Shown here: positions 5,465 through 13,219 of the stretch, piece after piece
Layout: every line of letters starts with the position of its first letter
Numbering within the stretch: position 1 is the first letter of the stretch
Source of the DNA: G039029935 sp039029935
GTDB taxonomy: Bacteria > Chloroflexota > Anaerolineae > Caldilineales > Caldilineaceae
NCBI GenBank assembly: GCA_039029935.1
Contig: JBCCFC010000134.1
Location: forward strand, 1 to 16,055
Direction of reading: 5' to 3'
DNA length: 16,055 nucleotides
The notes under the pieces: generated by a model
Databases searched by the model: none
Told to the model about the DNA's origin: nothing
The model's input: the letters and a program-made list of their open reading frames with translations, nothing else
Position numbers and translations under genes: made by a program

Positions 5465-8235
5465 TCCCACCGTATGCCTGTCAATCCACCATACACCCAC
5501 TCGGCATCAACCCCCGCACCAACCGACACACTCGCAGGTGTCAACAATGTACTCGACTCCACCGAGCTACCCATCGGCGTACCCACCACACCTACAAACG
5601 CATGACCCCATCGGAATCGTCCACGCAAATCGGTGGCAACGCCAATATGCGCAAAGGCATCTACCGCCTCTTGTGTCAACTGGATACTGGCTTCATCGGC
5701 AACGGCTCCTGCAATCACGGTCCCCTGCGGCCATGACATGATCCACTGACTCAGTTTAGTGGATTCTTCGGCGTTGAGCAATGTGTCAAAGGCGACGCGC
5801 CCCTGGATATCACCGCCGCTGGTCAATGCGACAAGGTTATAGCCTCGCTCGTTCAGCGCATAGTCAATACCATTGACATAGATATGCGCAAAGTTGCCAA
5901 TTTCGTGACCTGCACTGCGCACGGCCACCGATAGCCCCGACGCAAGGCTAGTTCCACTCATGCCTATTGGCGATGCAATGGGAACAAGCTCAGAGGGTGA
6001 TTGTGGAACAAAGCGCGGGTCGAATTCAACCATAAGCGTGTCTATTAACCGATCCGGCGGTGTGGGTGGAATGACATAGGCGACCGAATTTGCCTGAACT
6101 TCACCCGCCATTTCATGCAGCATATATCGTCCATTCAACTGCACATAGGCCAGATATCCCACAACGGGTTCAGCAAAGTCCAACACAATACGTCGCACAT
6201 TGGGGGGCAAATCGAGCATCAATTTGACCTGTGGGCGCGTGGCATAGTGTATGGATGGTTGAGCACCGTTTGGTGTATTATAGTGTGCGGACCAACCCTC
6301 CCCTAGCGCAAGGCGACCTAACTCAGCGGTCAGGTCAATTTTGCTACTTGTCGCTGATTCACTCACATCATCCACACGATACAGCCGAATTGTACTTGAC
6401 TTTCCACGCCAATCATCACCCTGCCATGTGTCAACCAATGTGAGCGGCAGTGCCTCATCGACAAACCGCAACAGCGCGGGTGTGGACTGTTCGACATGTA
6501 CCGTCACCCATTCCACGCCCAAAAAGTCGAGAACTTGAGGCGCAACTGCACGATTTTTGGCGATCATGTCATCGAACTGTGGGCCAATCACCTGCGCAAT
6601 GTGGTCACGGTCGGCATTCATCAAGGCAATCAGGTCACCAATCAGTGGACCTTCACTAAAATATTGAAACTTATAATCGGGATTGCGACTGGTGTTCCCA
6701 CCCAGTCTGCGTTTGCCATGCGCTGTCTGATACCACTGCTGCATCATAATCAGCACATCAGCCTTGCCGACCACACGTGCGCCATTGCGCCATCCGGTCG
6801 GCAATTCGAGCAGTGTGCTGTCCTCTGAGTCAGCTTTAATCTGTTGATAGATAGGTGGAACACGAAAATCATTGAGAGGTAGAGGGGCGGAGAGGTGTTC
6901 AAAGAGGTAGAGCATTGTGAAAGTTGTTGCCAGCACAACAGGCAGGATGCCTGTGTTCCTTTTTTTGAGTCGCCACAACAGCCACTGCAATCCCAGCGCG
7001 GCCAGCACGGCAACACAGAGCATGAGCATGACACCATAACGACTGGGGTAGCGGTTCCCGCTAAAAAAGGGCAGTTGGCTGATGAGGGCAAAGGGGCCTG
7101 GGATGGGTGTATTTTGGTCTGCCCAGCGCACATAGGGACCGAGGGTCAACAGCCAGAAGAAAAGCAGGTTGGTTGCCCAGAATAGCACCATCGGTCGGCT
7201 GGTCTTCCACCGCATCAAGGCGACGGCGATTAGCACCATTGCCACATAACCAATATAGATATGTTGTGCCACATCGTTAGAGAAGGGTAAGTCACGCACC
7301 CAGTCACCAATCAGTGGATGGAGTCGTGTGGGGACCAAATAGCCCATTAAATCTGCGCTGAAGACATCGGAGAACCCACCGCCTTTGGTAAAAAAGTCAC
7401 CCTCGCGTTGCATGTCTGGAAGCATTGCCCAGAGAAAAGGGATGATACCAGCAATGAAGACGATAGCCGTGAGGATAAAGGGGGTTAAATTTACAAAAAA
7501 GTCAGTAACAGCTTGCCCTATCAAACCACGACGAGGGGTGATGATAACGCTGTAGAGCCAATATATCCCAATGAAAATAATCAAAAATGATGCATAGGTT
7601 AGCTCGGACCATGCCTGAAAGGTGAGAAAGAGACCTGCAAGCAGGGCATAGCGCATCCGAGTACGCCATAACGCATGTGGATTGCCCATTCGTAGCGTGT
7701 AGAGAACACAAAAGGGGACCCAGTGATTGCTAGCGATGTTGAACTGTCCAAGGCTGGCGTAAAAGAGTTTGGAGGAGGCGAAGGCGTAGATGATGCCTGC
7801 AAAGAGTGGGACGATAAGCAGATGTGGTGTTTTTTGTGGGGAGGATATACCACGTAGCATATCGCGCATCAACAAAAATGTGCCATACCCACCCAGAACA
7901 TAGGCAGAAAGCAGGACCAAATTATTGGCAAGCGTCAAGTGAAAGGCTGTTTGTAGGGGAATACTGAGTAGCCCGTTCAGGGGAGTCAATGTATAAAAGG
8001 CAAGATTGATTTCAATGGGATGAAACATCCAATCTACGTGAAAAATGTCGACGTTGAGTTGCTCAACAAGACGAGTTTTGATCCACCAGAGATTCCACGC
8101 CAACGCGGGATCATCAACGCCGTCACCGGGGACATGTGTGGTGATATGTTGGGCCAGCGGCCATGTCAGTATCACTGCAAGCAGTGTCAATATGCCGAGA
8201 GCAGAGAGGTGATGTTGTCTGTGTGTATGGTTCAT
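5455..8235 (-). CDS. Large polytopic membrane protein (GT-C-like) with C-terminal ILEI/FAM3-like domain
   Basis: Predicted 926-residue membrane protein. The first ~450 residues hold about ten or more hydrophobic segments, with an acidic first loop (PGDGVDDPALAWNLWW, about 36-51) like those of GT-C glycosyltransferases that use lipid-linked sugars. Residues ~457-760 look like an extracytoplasmic region including a beta-rich stretch (YNTPNGAQPSIHYATRPQ onwards). Residues ~770-890 resemble the ILEI/FAM3 domain: AHIYVNGIDY, ERGYNLVAL, a VAFDT block, ES..L..WI, WPQGTVIAGAVADEAS and WGHAFVGVVG appear in the family order. The ATG at 8235 overlaps the upstream TGA as ATGA, implying translational coupling; no ribosome site precedes it. 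Transfer of a sugar to an outer lipid or protein is plausible but unproven, and no donor or acceptor can be named. Confidence 0.8.
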   Translation of the reverse strand: MNHTHRQHHLSALGILTLLAVILTWPLAQHITTHVPGDGVDDPALAWNLWWIKTRLVEQLNVDIFHVDWMFHPIEINLAFYTLTPLNGLLSIPLQTAFHLTLANNLVLLSAYVLGGYGTFLLMRDMLRGISSPQKTPHLLIVPLFAGIIYAFASSKLFYASLGQFNIASNHWVPFCVLYTLRMGNPHALWRTRMRYALLAGLFLTFQAWSELTYASFLIIFIGIYWLYSVIITPRRGLIGQAVTDFFVNLTPFILTAIVFIAGIIPFLWAMLPDMQREGDFFTKGGGFSDVFSADLMGYLVPTRLHPLIGDWVRDLPFSNDVAQHIYIGYVAMVLIAVALMRWKTSRPMVLFWATNLLFFWLLTLGPYVRWADQNTPIPGPFALISQLPFFSGNRYPSRYGVMLMLCVAVLAALGLQWLLWRLKKRNTGILPVVLATTFTMLYLFEHLSAPLPLNDFRVPPIYQQIKADSEDSTLLELPTGWRNGARVVGKADVLIMMQQWYQTAHGKRRLGGNTSRNPDYKFQYFSEGPLIGDLIALMNADRDHIAQVIGPQFDDMIAKNRAVAPQVLDFLGVEWVTVHVEQSTPALLRFVDEALPLTLVDTWQGDDWRGKSSTIRLYRVDDVSESATSSKIDLTAELGRLALGEGWSAHYNTPNGAQPSIHYATRPQVKLMLDLPPNVRRIVLDFAEPVVGYLAYVQLNGRYMLHEMAGEVQANSVAYVIPPTPPDRLIDTLMVEFDPRFVPQSPSELVPIASPIGMSGTSLASGLSVAVRSAGHEIGNFAHIYVNGIDYALNERGYNLVALTSGGDIQGRVAFDTLLNAEESTKLSQWIMSWPQGTVIAGAVADEASIQLTQEAVDAFAHIGVATDLRGRFRWGHAFVGVVGTPMGSSVESSTLLTPASVSVGAGVDAEWVYGGLTGIRWETR

Positions 8236-8984
8236 AGTGTGTCGTAACAAAGCTGACCATCAATCAGGTCAATGGGTATGGTGCTGTCGTAGATAAAACA
8301 GACTGGCATGTCGATTTTTAGCTCTTCGTAGAGTGCTTGTGGAATGCCGATATCGGCGATGTATAGATCGGGCAGAGACGATTGTTGTGATAGCTGGGTG
8401 ACGGTGGTGGTTGTAGGATATCCAGTGATCAGAACGCTGCTTGCTTGAACAGTGGCGGCGTACTCATCCTGTTCTATACTGCTAGGCTCGTTGATGCTTA
8501 CTATCGGCGCAAGCGTACTGTTGGTCAAGGCAATGAGATCACGATGCTCGACATCACTCTCACCCGCATCAAACATCGCATCAATCACCAAATCACAGGG
8601 CGGCAGCTCCCAGCCATCATCAGCCCATGCATGGGGAATGGACATCTCTTGTAATGTAAGCAATCGTTGTGCGTCTTCGCCAACATAGTCATCAGTTGGG
8701 TGTGTTAGCAAAATTTGCACCCATGCCCCCCAATTTGCCAAATGCCGTGCGGCCTCAAGCCCGATGATGCCTTTTTCGCTAGGCCCTGCCACTATCACAA
8801 TCGGCAGGTCTTCAATCGTGCTATCCTCATCATCCTCATCTACCAACAATTGCCGCGCCAATGTCGCCAGTTGAAACGCCGCCAACGCATCCGTCTGCTG
8901 CGGGTCGATGTGGAATTGCTCGGTCATCATGCGGTGGAGTATATGCGCTTGTTGGATTGTTAGTGTAGGTAGGTTTGTTGTCAT
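8232..8984 (-). CDS. NAD(P)H-hydrate epimerase-like protein (YjeF N-domain), catalytic motifs degenerate
   Basis: A 250-residue cytosolic protein with the Rossmann-like YjeF N-terminal fold. True epimerases (NnrE) convert the R form of damaged NAD(P)HX to the S form. Here IVIVAGPSEKGIIGLEAARHLANWGAWV (62-89, quoted in part: GLEAARHLANWGA) matches the family block, the acidic residue in VIDAMFDAG (Asp135) is kept, and LYIADIGIP (207-215) matches the family end block. However, the signature GNNGGDG loop is replaced by a GPSEKGIIG stretch and the usual DxPSG loop reads INEPSS, so ordinary epimerase activity is doubtful. The NnrD dehydratase domain often fused behind it is absent. A Asp/Glu-rich linker lies at 49-59. 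No ribosome site is visible at the ATG. It is coupled by ATGA overlap to the membrane protein behind it. Confidence 0.7.
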   Translation of the reverse strand: MTTNLPTLTIQQAHILHRMMTEQFHIDPQQTDALAAFQLATLARQLLVDEDDEDSTIEDLPIVIVAGPSEKGIIGLEAARHLANWGAWVQILLTHPTDDYVGEDAQRLLTLQEMSIPHAWADDGWELPPCDLVIDAMFDAGESDVEHRDLIALTNSTLAPIVSINEPSSIEQDEYAATVQASSVLITGYPTTTTVTQLSQQSSLPDLYIADIGIPQALYEELKIDMPVCFIYDSTIPIDLIDGQLCYDTL

Positions 8985-9006
8985 GGTGTTTGGTACATCG
9001 GTGTTC

Positions 9007-9038
9007 AGTAGGTCAGTAGGTCGGTAGATCAGTGTGTC
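9007..9038. repeat. Four degenerate 8-bp tandem repeats
   Basis: AGTAGGTC, AGTAGGTC, GGTAGATC and AGTGTGTC follow without gaps in the 105-bp space between the PHP-AlbA gene and the epimerase-like gene. The right half is also the left arm of a hairpin. Confidence 0.75.
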
Positions 9039-9063
9039 AGTTCAAATACTGGCACACCGACCT
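9018..9063 (-). terminator. Intergenic hairpin (possible partial terminator or attenuator)
   Basis: AGGTCG (9018-9023) pairs with CGACCT (9058-9063), and GTGTGTCAG (9032-9040) pairs with CTGGCACAC (9049-9057) around an 8-nt loop, with an 8-nt bulge between the two helices. It lies downstream of the PHP-AlbA stop. No U-tract follows on the minus strand, so it may tune rather than end transcription of the genes behind it. Confidence 0.4.
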
Positions 9064-9089
9064 CCCGACCCATCGATTACCGAATCACA

Positions 9090-11984
9090 TTACTCATCAT
9101 CCTCAAGCAGGTCCGACCAACGGCCATCCATGCCCTCTTCGGTGACACCGTAAAAGATGCGGACATCGCCATTTTCACGCAGTGCCAGATCATAGCGCAT
9201 CTTGCCAGATCGCTTGTCTTCGTGAATCAACCCAATGGGACCTTGCCACTGGATACTGACATTCTCCACAGGCTGCTCTTCGTGACATTCGATGGCATAA
9301 CTCCACAGTTTTCGTGCGCTTTTGCGCGTCACATTGCGAATCACATGCCCGCTGCGTAAATCTTGCAAAGCATAGAACGTTTTGCCATTACGCTCGCTGG
9401 TTTCGATGATTTCTACACCAATCTGTGGCAGATAGAAGGCATCGTCCTCTGGATTATAACCGCCATCAAAGTTATCCACATCCATCTGCTTTGCCATCTC
9501 TGCCACAACGTTATCCAGCAACCCACTGGCCTTATCTTGTGGTTCCGCTGCACCGTTACCGTTGCCATTCATGGATGGCGCAGTGGATGTCGCAGTGGAT
9601 TGTACAGTGGATTGCACAGTGGATGAATCAGTGGAATTCCGCTGTTTCTCGGTCTTGACATCAATCGCTTCGTCCGATGATGCACTGGATTTTTCATTGC
9701 GGTTATTGGTGCGACCAGCCCCACGACCATTGGTACGCCCATCGTTCGCACGAGCATCACTGCGGCTATCACTGTGCCCATCACTTCTACTGCTGTTCCG
9801 TTTAGGTCTATCACCATTTTCGCGGTTGTCGCGGCTCGAAGAACGTGAGCGGCCATTTTGCTCTTGGCTATCATCCTGTGCATCATTCTTAGCGTCAGCC
9901 CGCCAATCCCCCCTAGAATCGTTCCTTGAACGACGGCGACCTCGTTGACCACTACGCTCATTCTCGGACTCATCATCGCGACTATTTGTGCGACCACCAC
10001 GCCGATTTGATGGACCCTCTTTACGCTCGGTTTCATTCTCATCAACAGTCTCGGATTCTTCGGCCTCGGTACCCTTCTTTTCAGCCTCGTCCAAAACCTC
10101 CTGCACAAGCGCAACAATCTCATCACGCACGGCCAAATTGGTGTCCGATTCATCACGGATATAGAGCTTATGTCCATCTATACAATAAGGGCGCTCATCA
10201 CCTTTGGGGACTTGAACCCGTAGCACTTTGACGTTCTGGGTTTCCTGAATATCAAATTTGACATCAAGCGGTGGTGCCAAGCGCTCATCCAATCCATTCT
10301 GGATTTCCGCCTGAATTTCCTCTGGGTTGGGAACACCTTTGGGTTTGTCTTTGCGATAACTCGCCCCAACAAAAATGGACCCGCCCATTGTGTTGGCAAA
10401 GGCGCAGACATCGTTGAGAATGGTGGTCAGGCGACCGCTCCGGTGGCTGGCCGACTCATGAAAGCTGATTTCAATGCCCGGGCCTTCTTCACGTGCCAGC
10501 GAAACCGGATCATAGGGTTCATCTTGGGCACGAGCTGGGCGTGTGCGGTCATACTGTTTGCTACGCAGCACCTTGGCAATCGCATCAAAGGATGGCTCTT
10601 CCAACAAAAATTCGGTTGGGCGTTCGCCGATGCCCAAGCGTTTGGGATTGTCCGGATTGGCCTTGAGCCGGTGGGCATCGCTGCCTTGGATGCAGTGCAT
10701 TCGTCGTGGATATTCCACCTTACTGCCGTTAAAAAAGCGTGCTGTTGAGCGATAGCGTTTGTGATGATCCGTGACCTCTAACGCATCCAAATTTTCATCC
10801 TGTGTATAGGCAATCTTTGTCTGTCCACCAAATGGGAAGTCACGCATGGCAACACCATGTGACATGTTGGCATGGGCAGCAATCGCCATACCACCTGCCT
10901 CGCGGATGACTTTATACGCCGTCAAAACGTCGATGCTAGAACCAATTTCGCTTGAGCCTTCATCTAACTTTTCGGTTGGCACATTCAACTGGAGCAACAC
11001 CAACTCTAAATGACGTATAGGCGTCTCTGGCGGGAAAATACCCAAAATGTGGAACCCCAACGTGGCTGTAAATTCAAACCCAGGCAACACAAGTACTTTT
11101 TCGGCCATCATGCGCCAATCATCAAGTTGTTTGCGCTCTTCTCTAGTCAGCCGATCTTGCTTTTCGAGACGGGTCAACCATGCCATTTCATCACGAATGG
11201 CACTGATGCCAGCGACAGTGTTGTGGTCCGTAATTGCCACAATGTCCAGCCCTTTTTGGAATGCCTCACGCATCCAATCTAAATAGGTGATATCAGCGTC
11301 CTCATAGTCGTTCGATGCAGGTGTATGGAGATGCAAATCTACACGATACCATTGACGTTGTAATTTGGACTGTTTACTGCTGGCTTGTTTATTGCTTGTC
11401 TGTTTATTATTGGCTTGTTTATTATCTGTGCCCCGCCTACTTGATTGATTACTGTTCTTCTGGTTGTTGCCTCGATTCTGATTACTATTATTTCCGTTCC
11501 CGTTAGAACGATTGCTGTTGTTGGTGCGACTATTCCCAGAACGCCCTGAGCGATTGTTACCGGAACGACCGCTACTGGATTTCCCATTGTTGGCATTCCT
11601 GTCATTCGTGCTGCCGTTGTCGGCACCATCATCGTTGCCTACAGTTTTTTCTGCTTCAGCCCCATTATTCTTTGCGGATGATTTGTTAGATTTATTTGAT
11701 TTAGCACCAGAACCTCTGGAGCCACGCCCCTGCGTTGTCCCTCCGGAAGAAGATTGCCGAGAAGAAGATTGCCGAGATGATGACTGTCGAGATGATGACT
11801 GCCGAGATGATGGCTGTCGAGATGATGACTTTGGGCTGCGATGTTCAGCTTTGGCCTCACCCTGTGATGTCATATCACTCTCACTTGGTTCTGTGGTGTG
11901 CTGTTCAGGCACACTCACTTCTTGTGGAACTCCGGTTGGTGAACGCCCCGGATGACTTGTATTTGGTTCATTCTGATTATTCAC
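9090..11984 (-). CDS. PHP phosphoesterase - AlbA_2-like fusion with long disordered Ser/Arg/Asn-rich segments
   Basis: A 964-residue protein, probably cytosolic. Residues 1-210 are low complexity: SSRQS repeats (53-80), then Asn/Ser/Gly/Lys/Arg-rich sequence. A PHP domain spans about 213-440 with its metal ligands visible: HLH (His218, His220), ITDHN (Asp253, His254), GFEF (Glu304), AHAN (His371) and GSDAH (Asp435, His437). An AlbA_2/Schlafen-like domain follows (about 502-625), seen in GIEISFHES, DVCAFANTMGGSIFVGAS and YIRDESDTNLAV. A second disordered, Arg/Ser/Asp/Asn-rich segment covers 635-815 and a folded C-terminal domain of unknown family covers 850-960. PHP domains hydrolyse phosphoesters, some of them in RNA (RNase AM); AlbA-like folds bind nucleic acid, so RNA or DNA processing is the best guess. 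The GTG start has GGAGG 13 nt upstream, rather far; an ATT at 11990 would be better spaced. Confidence 0.82.
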   Translation of the reverse strand: MNNQNEPNTSHPGRSPTGVPQEVSVPEQHTTEPSESDMTSQGEAKAEHRSPKSSSRQPSSRQSSSRQSSSRQSSSRQSSSGGTTQGRGSRGSGAKSNKSNKSSAKNNGAEAEKTVGNDDGADNGSTNDRNANNGKSSSGRSGNNRSGRSGNSRTNNSNRSNGNGNNSNQNRGNNQKNSNQSSRRGTDNKQANNKQTSNKQASSKQSKLQRQWYRVDLHLHTPASNDYEDADITYLDWMREAFQKGLDIVAITDHNTVAGISAIRDEMAWLTRLEKQDRLTREERKQLDDWRMMAEKVLVLPGFEFTATLGFHILGIFPPETPIRHLELVLLQLNVPTEKLDEGSSEIGSSIDVLTAYKVIREAGGMAIAAHANMSHGVAMRDFPFGGQTKIAYTQDENLDALEVTDHHKRYRSTARFFNGSKVEYPRRMHCIQGSDAHRLKANPDNPKRLGIGERPTEFLLEEPSFDAIAKVLRSKQYDRTRPARAQDEPYDPVSLAREEGPGIEISFHESASHRSGRLTTILNDVCAFANTMGGSIFVGASYRKDKPKGVPNPEEIQAEIQNGLDERLAPPLDVKFDIQETQNVKVLRVQVPKGDERPYCIDGHKLYIRDESDTNLAVRDEIVALVQEVLDEAEKKGTEAEESETVDENETERKEGPSNRRGGRTNSRDDESENERSGQRGRRRSRNDSRGDWRADAKNDAQDDSQEQNGRSRSSSRDNRENGDRPKRNSSRSDGHSDSRSDARANDGRTNGRGAGRTNNRNEKSSASSDEAIDVKTEKQRNSTDSSTVQSTVQSTATSTAPSMNGNGNGAAEPQDKASGLLDNVVAEMAKQMDVDNFDGGYNPEDDAFYLPQIGVEIIETSERNGKTFYALQDLRSGHVIRNVTRKSARKLWSYAIECHEEQPVENVSIQWQGPIGLIHEDKRSGKMRYDLALRENGDVRIFYGVTEEGMDGRWSDLLEDDE
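9581..9636. repeat. In-frame 12-bp tandem repeat in the PHP-AlbA gene
   Basis: Four full units beginning CAGTGGAT start at 9581, 9593, 9605 and 9617, with a partial fifth from 9629. On the coding strand they encode the STVQSTVQSTATST stretch (about residues 788-801) at the end of the second disordered segment. Copy-number change would keep the reading frame. Confidence 0.8.
11746..11829. repeat. In-frame 15-bp tandem repeat in the PHP-AlbA gene
   Basis: Five full 15-bp units start at 11746, 11761, 11776, 11791 and 11806, with a partial sixth to 11829. They encode the pentapeptide series SSRQS/SSRQP (residues 52-79). Units 1-2 are identical and differ from units 3-5 at synonymous or nearly synonymous positions, which suggests stepwise growth by duplication. 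Confidence 0.85.
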
Positions 11985-12273
11985 TGGAATAACATGTCCT
12001 CCATTCCTTTATTTATCACAACTTTATTGAAAAATCATGATGCCTTTTTCTGATTCATGTTGATTAATTTATTGCTCATGCTATTAGTTTTTGATCGCAT
12101 GAGGATTTCCACTTTCATTTTGAAGCATATCACACTTTCCCACCATTAGGAATACTACATTTGTCCCCTCTATTGGAAAGTGAGTGGATGATTGAGGTGG
12201 TTCATCACTAATCACCCTTCATTCTTCATTCTTCATTCTTCATTCTTCATTCTTCATTCTTCATTTCACCGAC
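11985..12273. other. Intergenic region upstream of the PHP-AlbA gene
   Basis: No gene is visible in these 289 bp. They hold the heptamer repeat at 12217-12265 and an inverted repeat of 8-bp arms, CACTTTCC (12133-12140) and GGAAAGTG (12175-12182), 34 bp apart. The minus-strand promoter of the PHP-AlbA gene must lie here, but I see no convincing -35/-10 pair. GGAGG near 12000 is the likely ribosome site. Confidence 0.5.
12217..12265. repeat. Seven tandem copies of a 7-bp repeat
   Basis: CTTCATT is repeated seven times without error from 12217 to 12265, ending 8 bp from the stop codon of the phzF-like gene. Short tandemly repeated sequences with 7-bp units are known between genes in some cyanobacteria and other bacteria. 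It lies outside genes, so frame-based phase variation does not apply. Confidence 0.9.
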
Positions 12274-13191
12274 CTACACCAATTCCCCTCGAGCAACCAA
12301 GCGAACTTTGCCCCCAACGGAAATAACCAGTCCCCGCTCTGGGGTATTCCGAATCTCATGAGGAAGCTGGTTATGTTGACGCTCAACGCTGAACAATAGT
12401 AACGAGGGTCTGTTGATTTCGTATCCCTGCTCAACCCGCAGTTTATAGAGTGAGCTTGTACCAAAATACTCGTGGTGTGCCAGATAGCCAGCGAGGTTGC
12501 CGATGGCAGAACCAGTAGCAGGGTCCTCTGGAACGCTACGCAGGTGTCCAAAGGTGCGTACATTGAAGTCGTTGTGGGTAAAATAGGTTTCGGGTGTAAA
12601 GACACAGAAGGCATTTGCACCGGGCATTGAGTCAATATCAAGCAGATAAGATCGAAAACGGGGTACATCAACGTCAACGCGTTTCAATGCATCAAGTGTT
12701 TTGACAGGAACAATGATATGTGGATTTCCAGTTGAGGCATCTTGGATGGGATAGTGTGGATCGATATCTTCAAAACGGAGATTGAGGATTTGGGCAATCT
12801 CGTCAGGATCGTGGATGTGACCAAACTGCACTGGCTTTTGTTGCATCCACAGCAGGTCGTCTTGATCAAACGTAACCGGGATTTGACCCACACCTAGATT
12901 CAAATTGACCTGTTTGGCGGGCAGGCGTAAAATTTCTCGCTGAAGTATATAGGCTGTCCCCAATGTTGGGTGTCCTGCAAAAGGCAACTCGCGTTGCTTG
13001 GTAAAAATGCGTACATTATACCCACTGTTCTCTGGCTGTGTACTAGTAACAAAGGTCGTTTCCGACAGATTCATCTCCAGTGCCAGCCTCTGCATCAACG
13101 GTGTGGGTGGATTTCCAATAATGACCGCCAGTTGATTGCCTGTGTATCGCTCCTCTGCAAAGACATCGACTAGGAAGTATTTTAGTGACAT
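12274..13191 (-). CDS. PhzF-family isomerase/epimerase
   Basis: Cytosolic enzyme of 305 residues with the two-lobed diaminopimelate-epimerase-like fold of the PhzF family. PhzF itself isomerises dihydro-hydroxyanthranilate in phenazine synthesis, but most members have unknown substrates. Family marks are FLVDVFAEERYTGNQLAVI (6-24), the catalytic glutamate in NLSETTFV (Glu44), ELPFAGHPTLGTA (68-80) and DPATGSAIGNLAGYL in the second half. Length is normal. The ATG at 13191 follows AGGA at 9 nt. No other phenazine gene is present, so the phenazine link should not be assumed. It follows a short-chain dehydrogenase on the same strand after 105 bp that hold a long hairpin; the two may share a transcript. 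Confidence 0.92.
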   Translation of the reverse strand: MSLKYFLVDVFAEERYTGNQLAVIIGNPPTPLMQRLALEMNLSETTFVTSTQPENSGYNVRIFTKQRELPFAGHPTLGTAYILQREILRLPAKQVNLNLGVGQIPVTFDQDDLLWMQQKPVQFGHIHDPDEIAQILNLRFEDIDPHYPIQDASTGNPHIIVPVKTLDALKRVDVDVPRFRSYLLDIDSMPGANAFCVFTPETYFTHNDFNVRTFGHLRSVPEDPATGSAIGNLAGYLAHHEYFGTSSLYKLRVEQGYEINRPSLLLFSVERQHNQLPHEIRNTPERGLVISVGGKVRLVARGELV

Positions 13192-13219
13192 GTGTTTGTG
13201 TCCTGTTATTTAAGCGTGG

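Noticed and set aside
9569..10177. Second minus-strand frame of 202 codons inside the PHP-AlbA gene
   Set aside because: It is a shifted reading of the disordered segment, low complexity, without ribosome site; the main frame is continuous through both conserved domains.
11512..11955. Plus-strand open frame of 147 codons opposite the PHP-AlbA gene
   Set aside because: It mirrors the repetitive Ser/Arg-rich coding sequence; its product is a Leu/Arg/Asp-rich repeat with no domain, and the minus-strand frame has clear PHP motifs.
12133..12182. Terminator of the phzF-like gene
   Set aside because: The arms are only 8 bp with a 34-bp loop and no U-run on the minus strand; kept only as a note on the intergenic region.
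12217..12265. CRISPR array
   Set aside because: The units are 7 bp and abut directly, with no spacers and no cas genes in the window.
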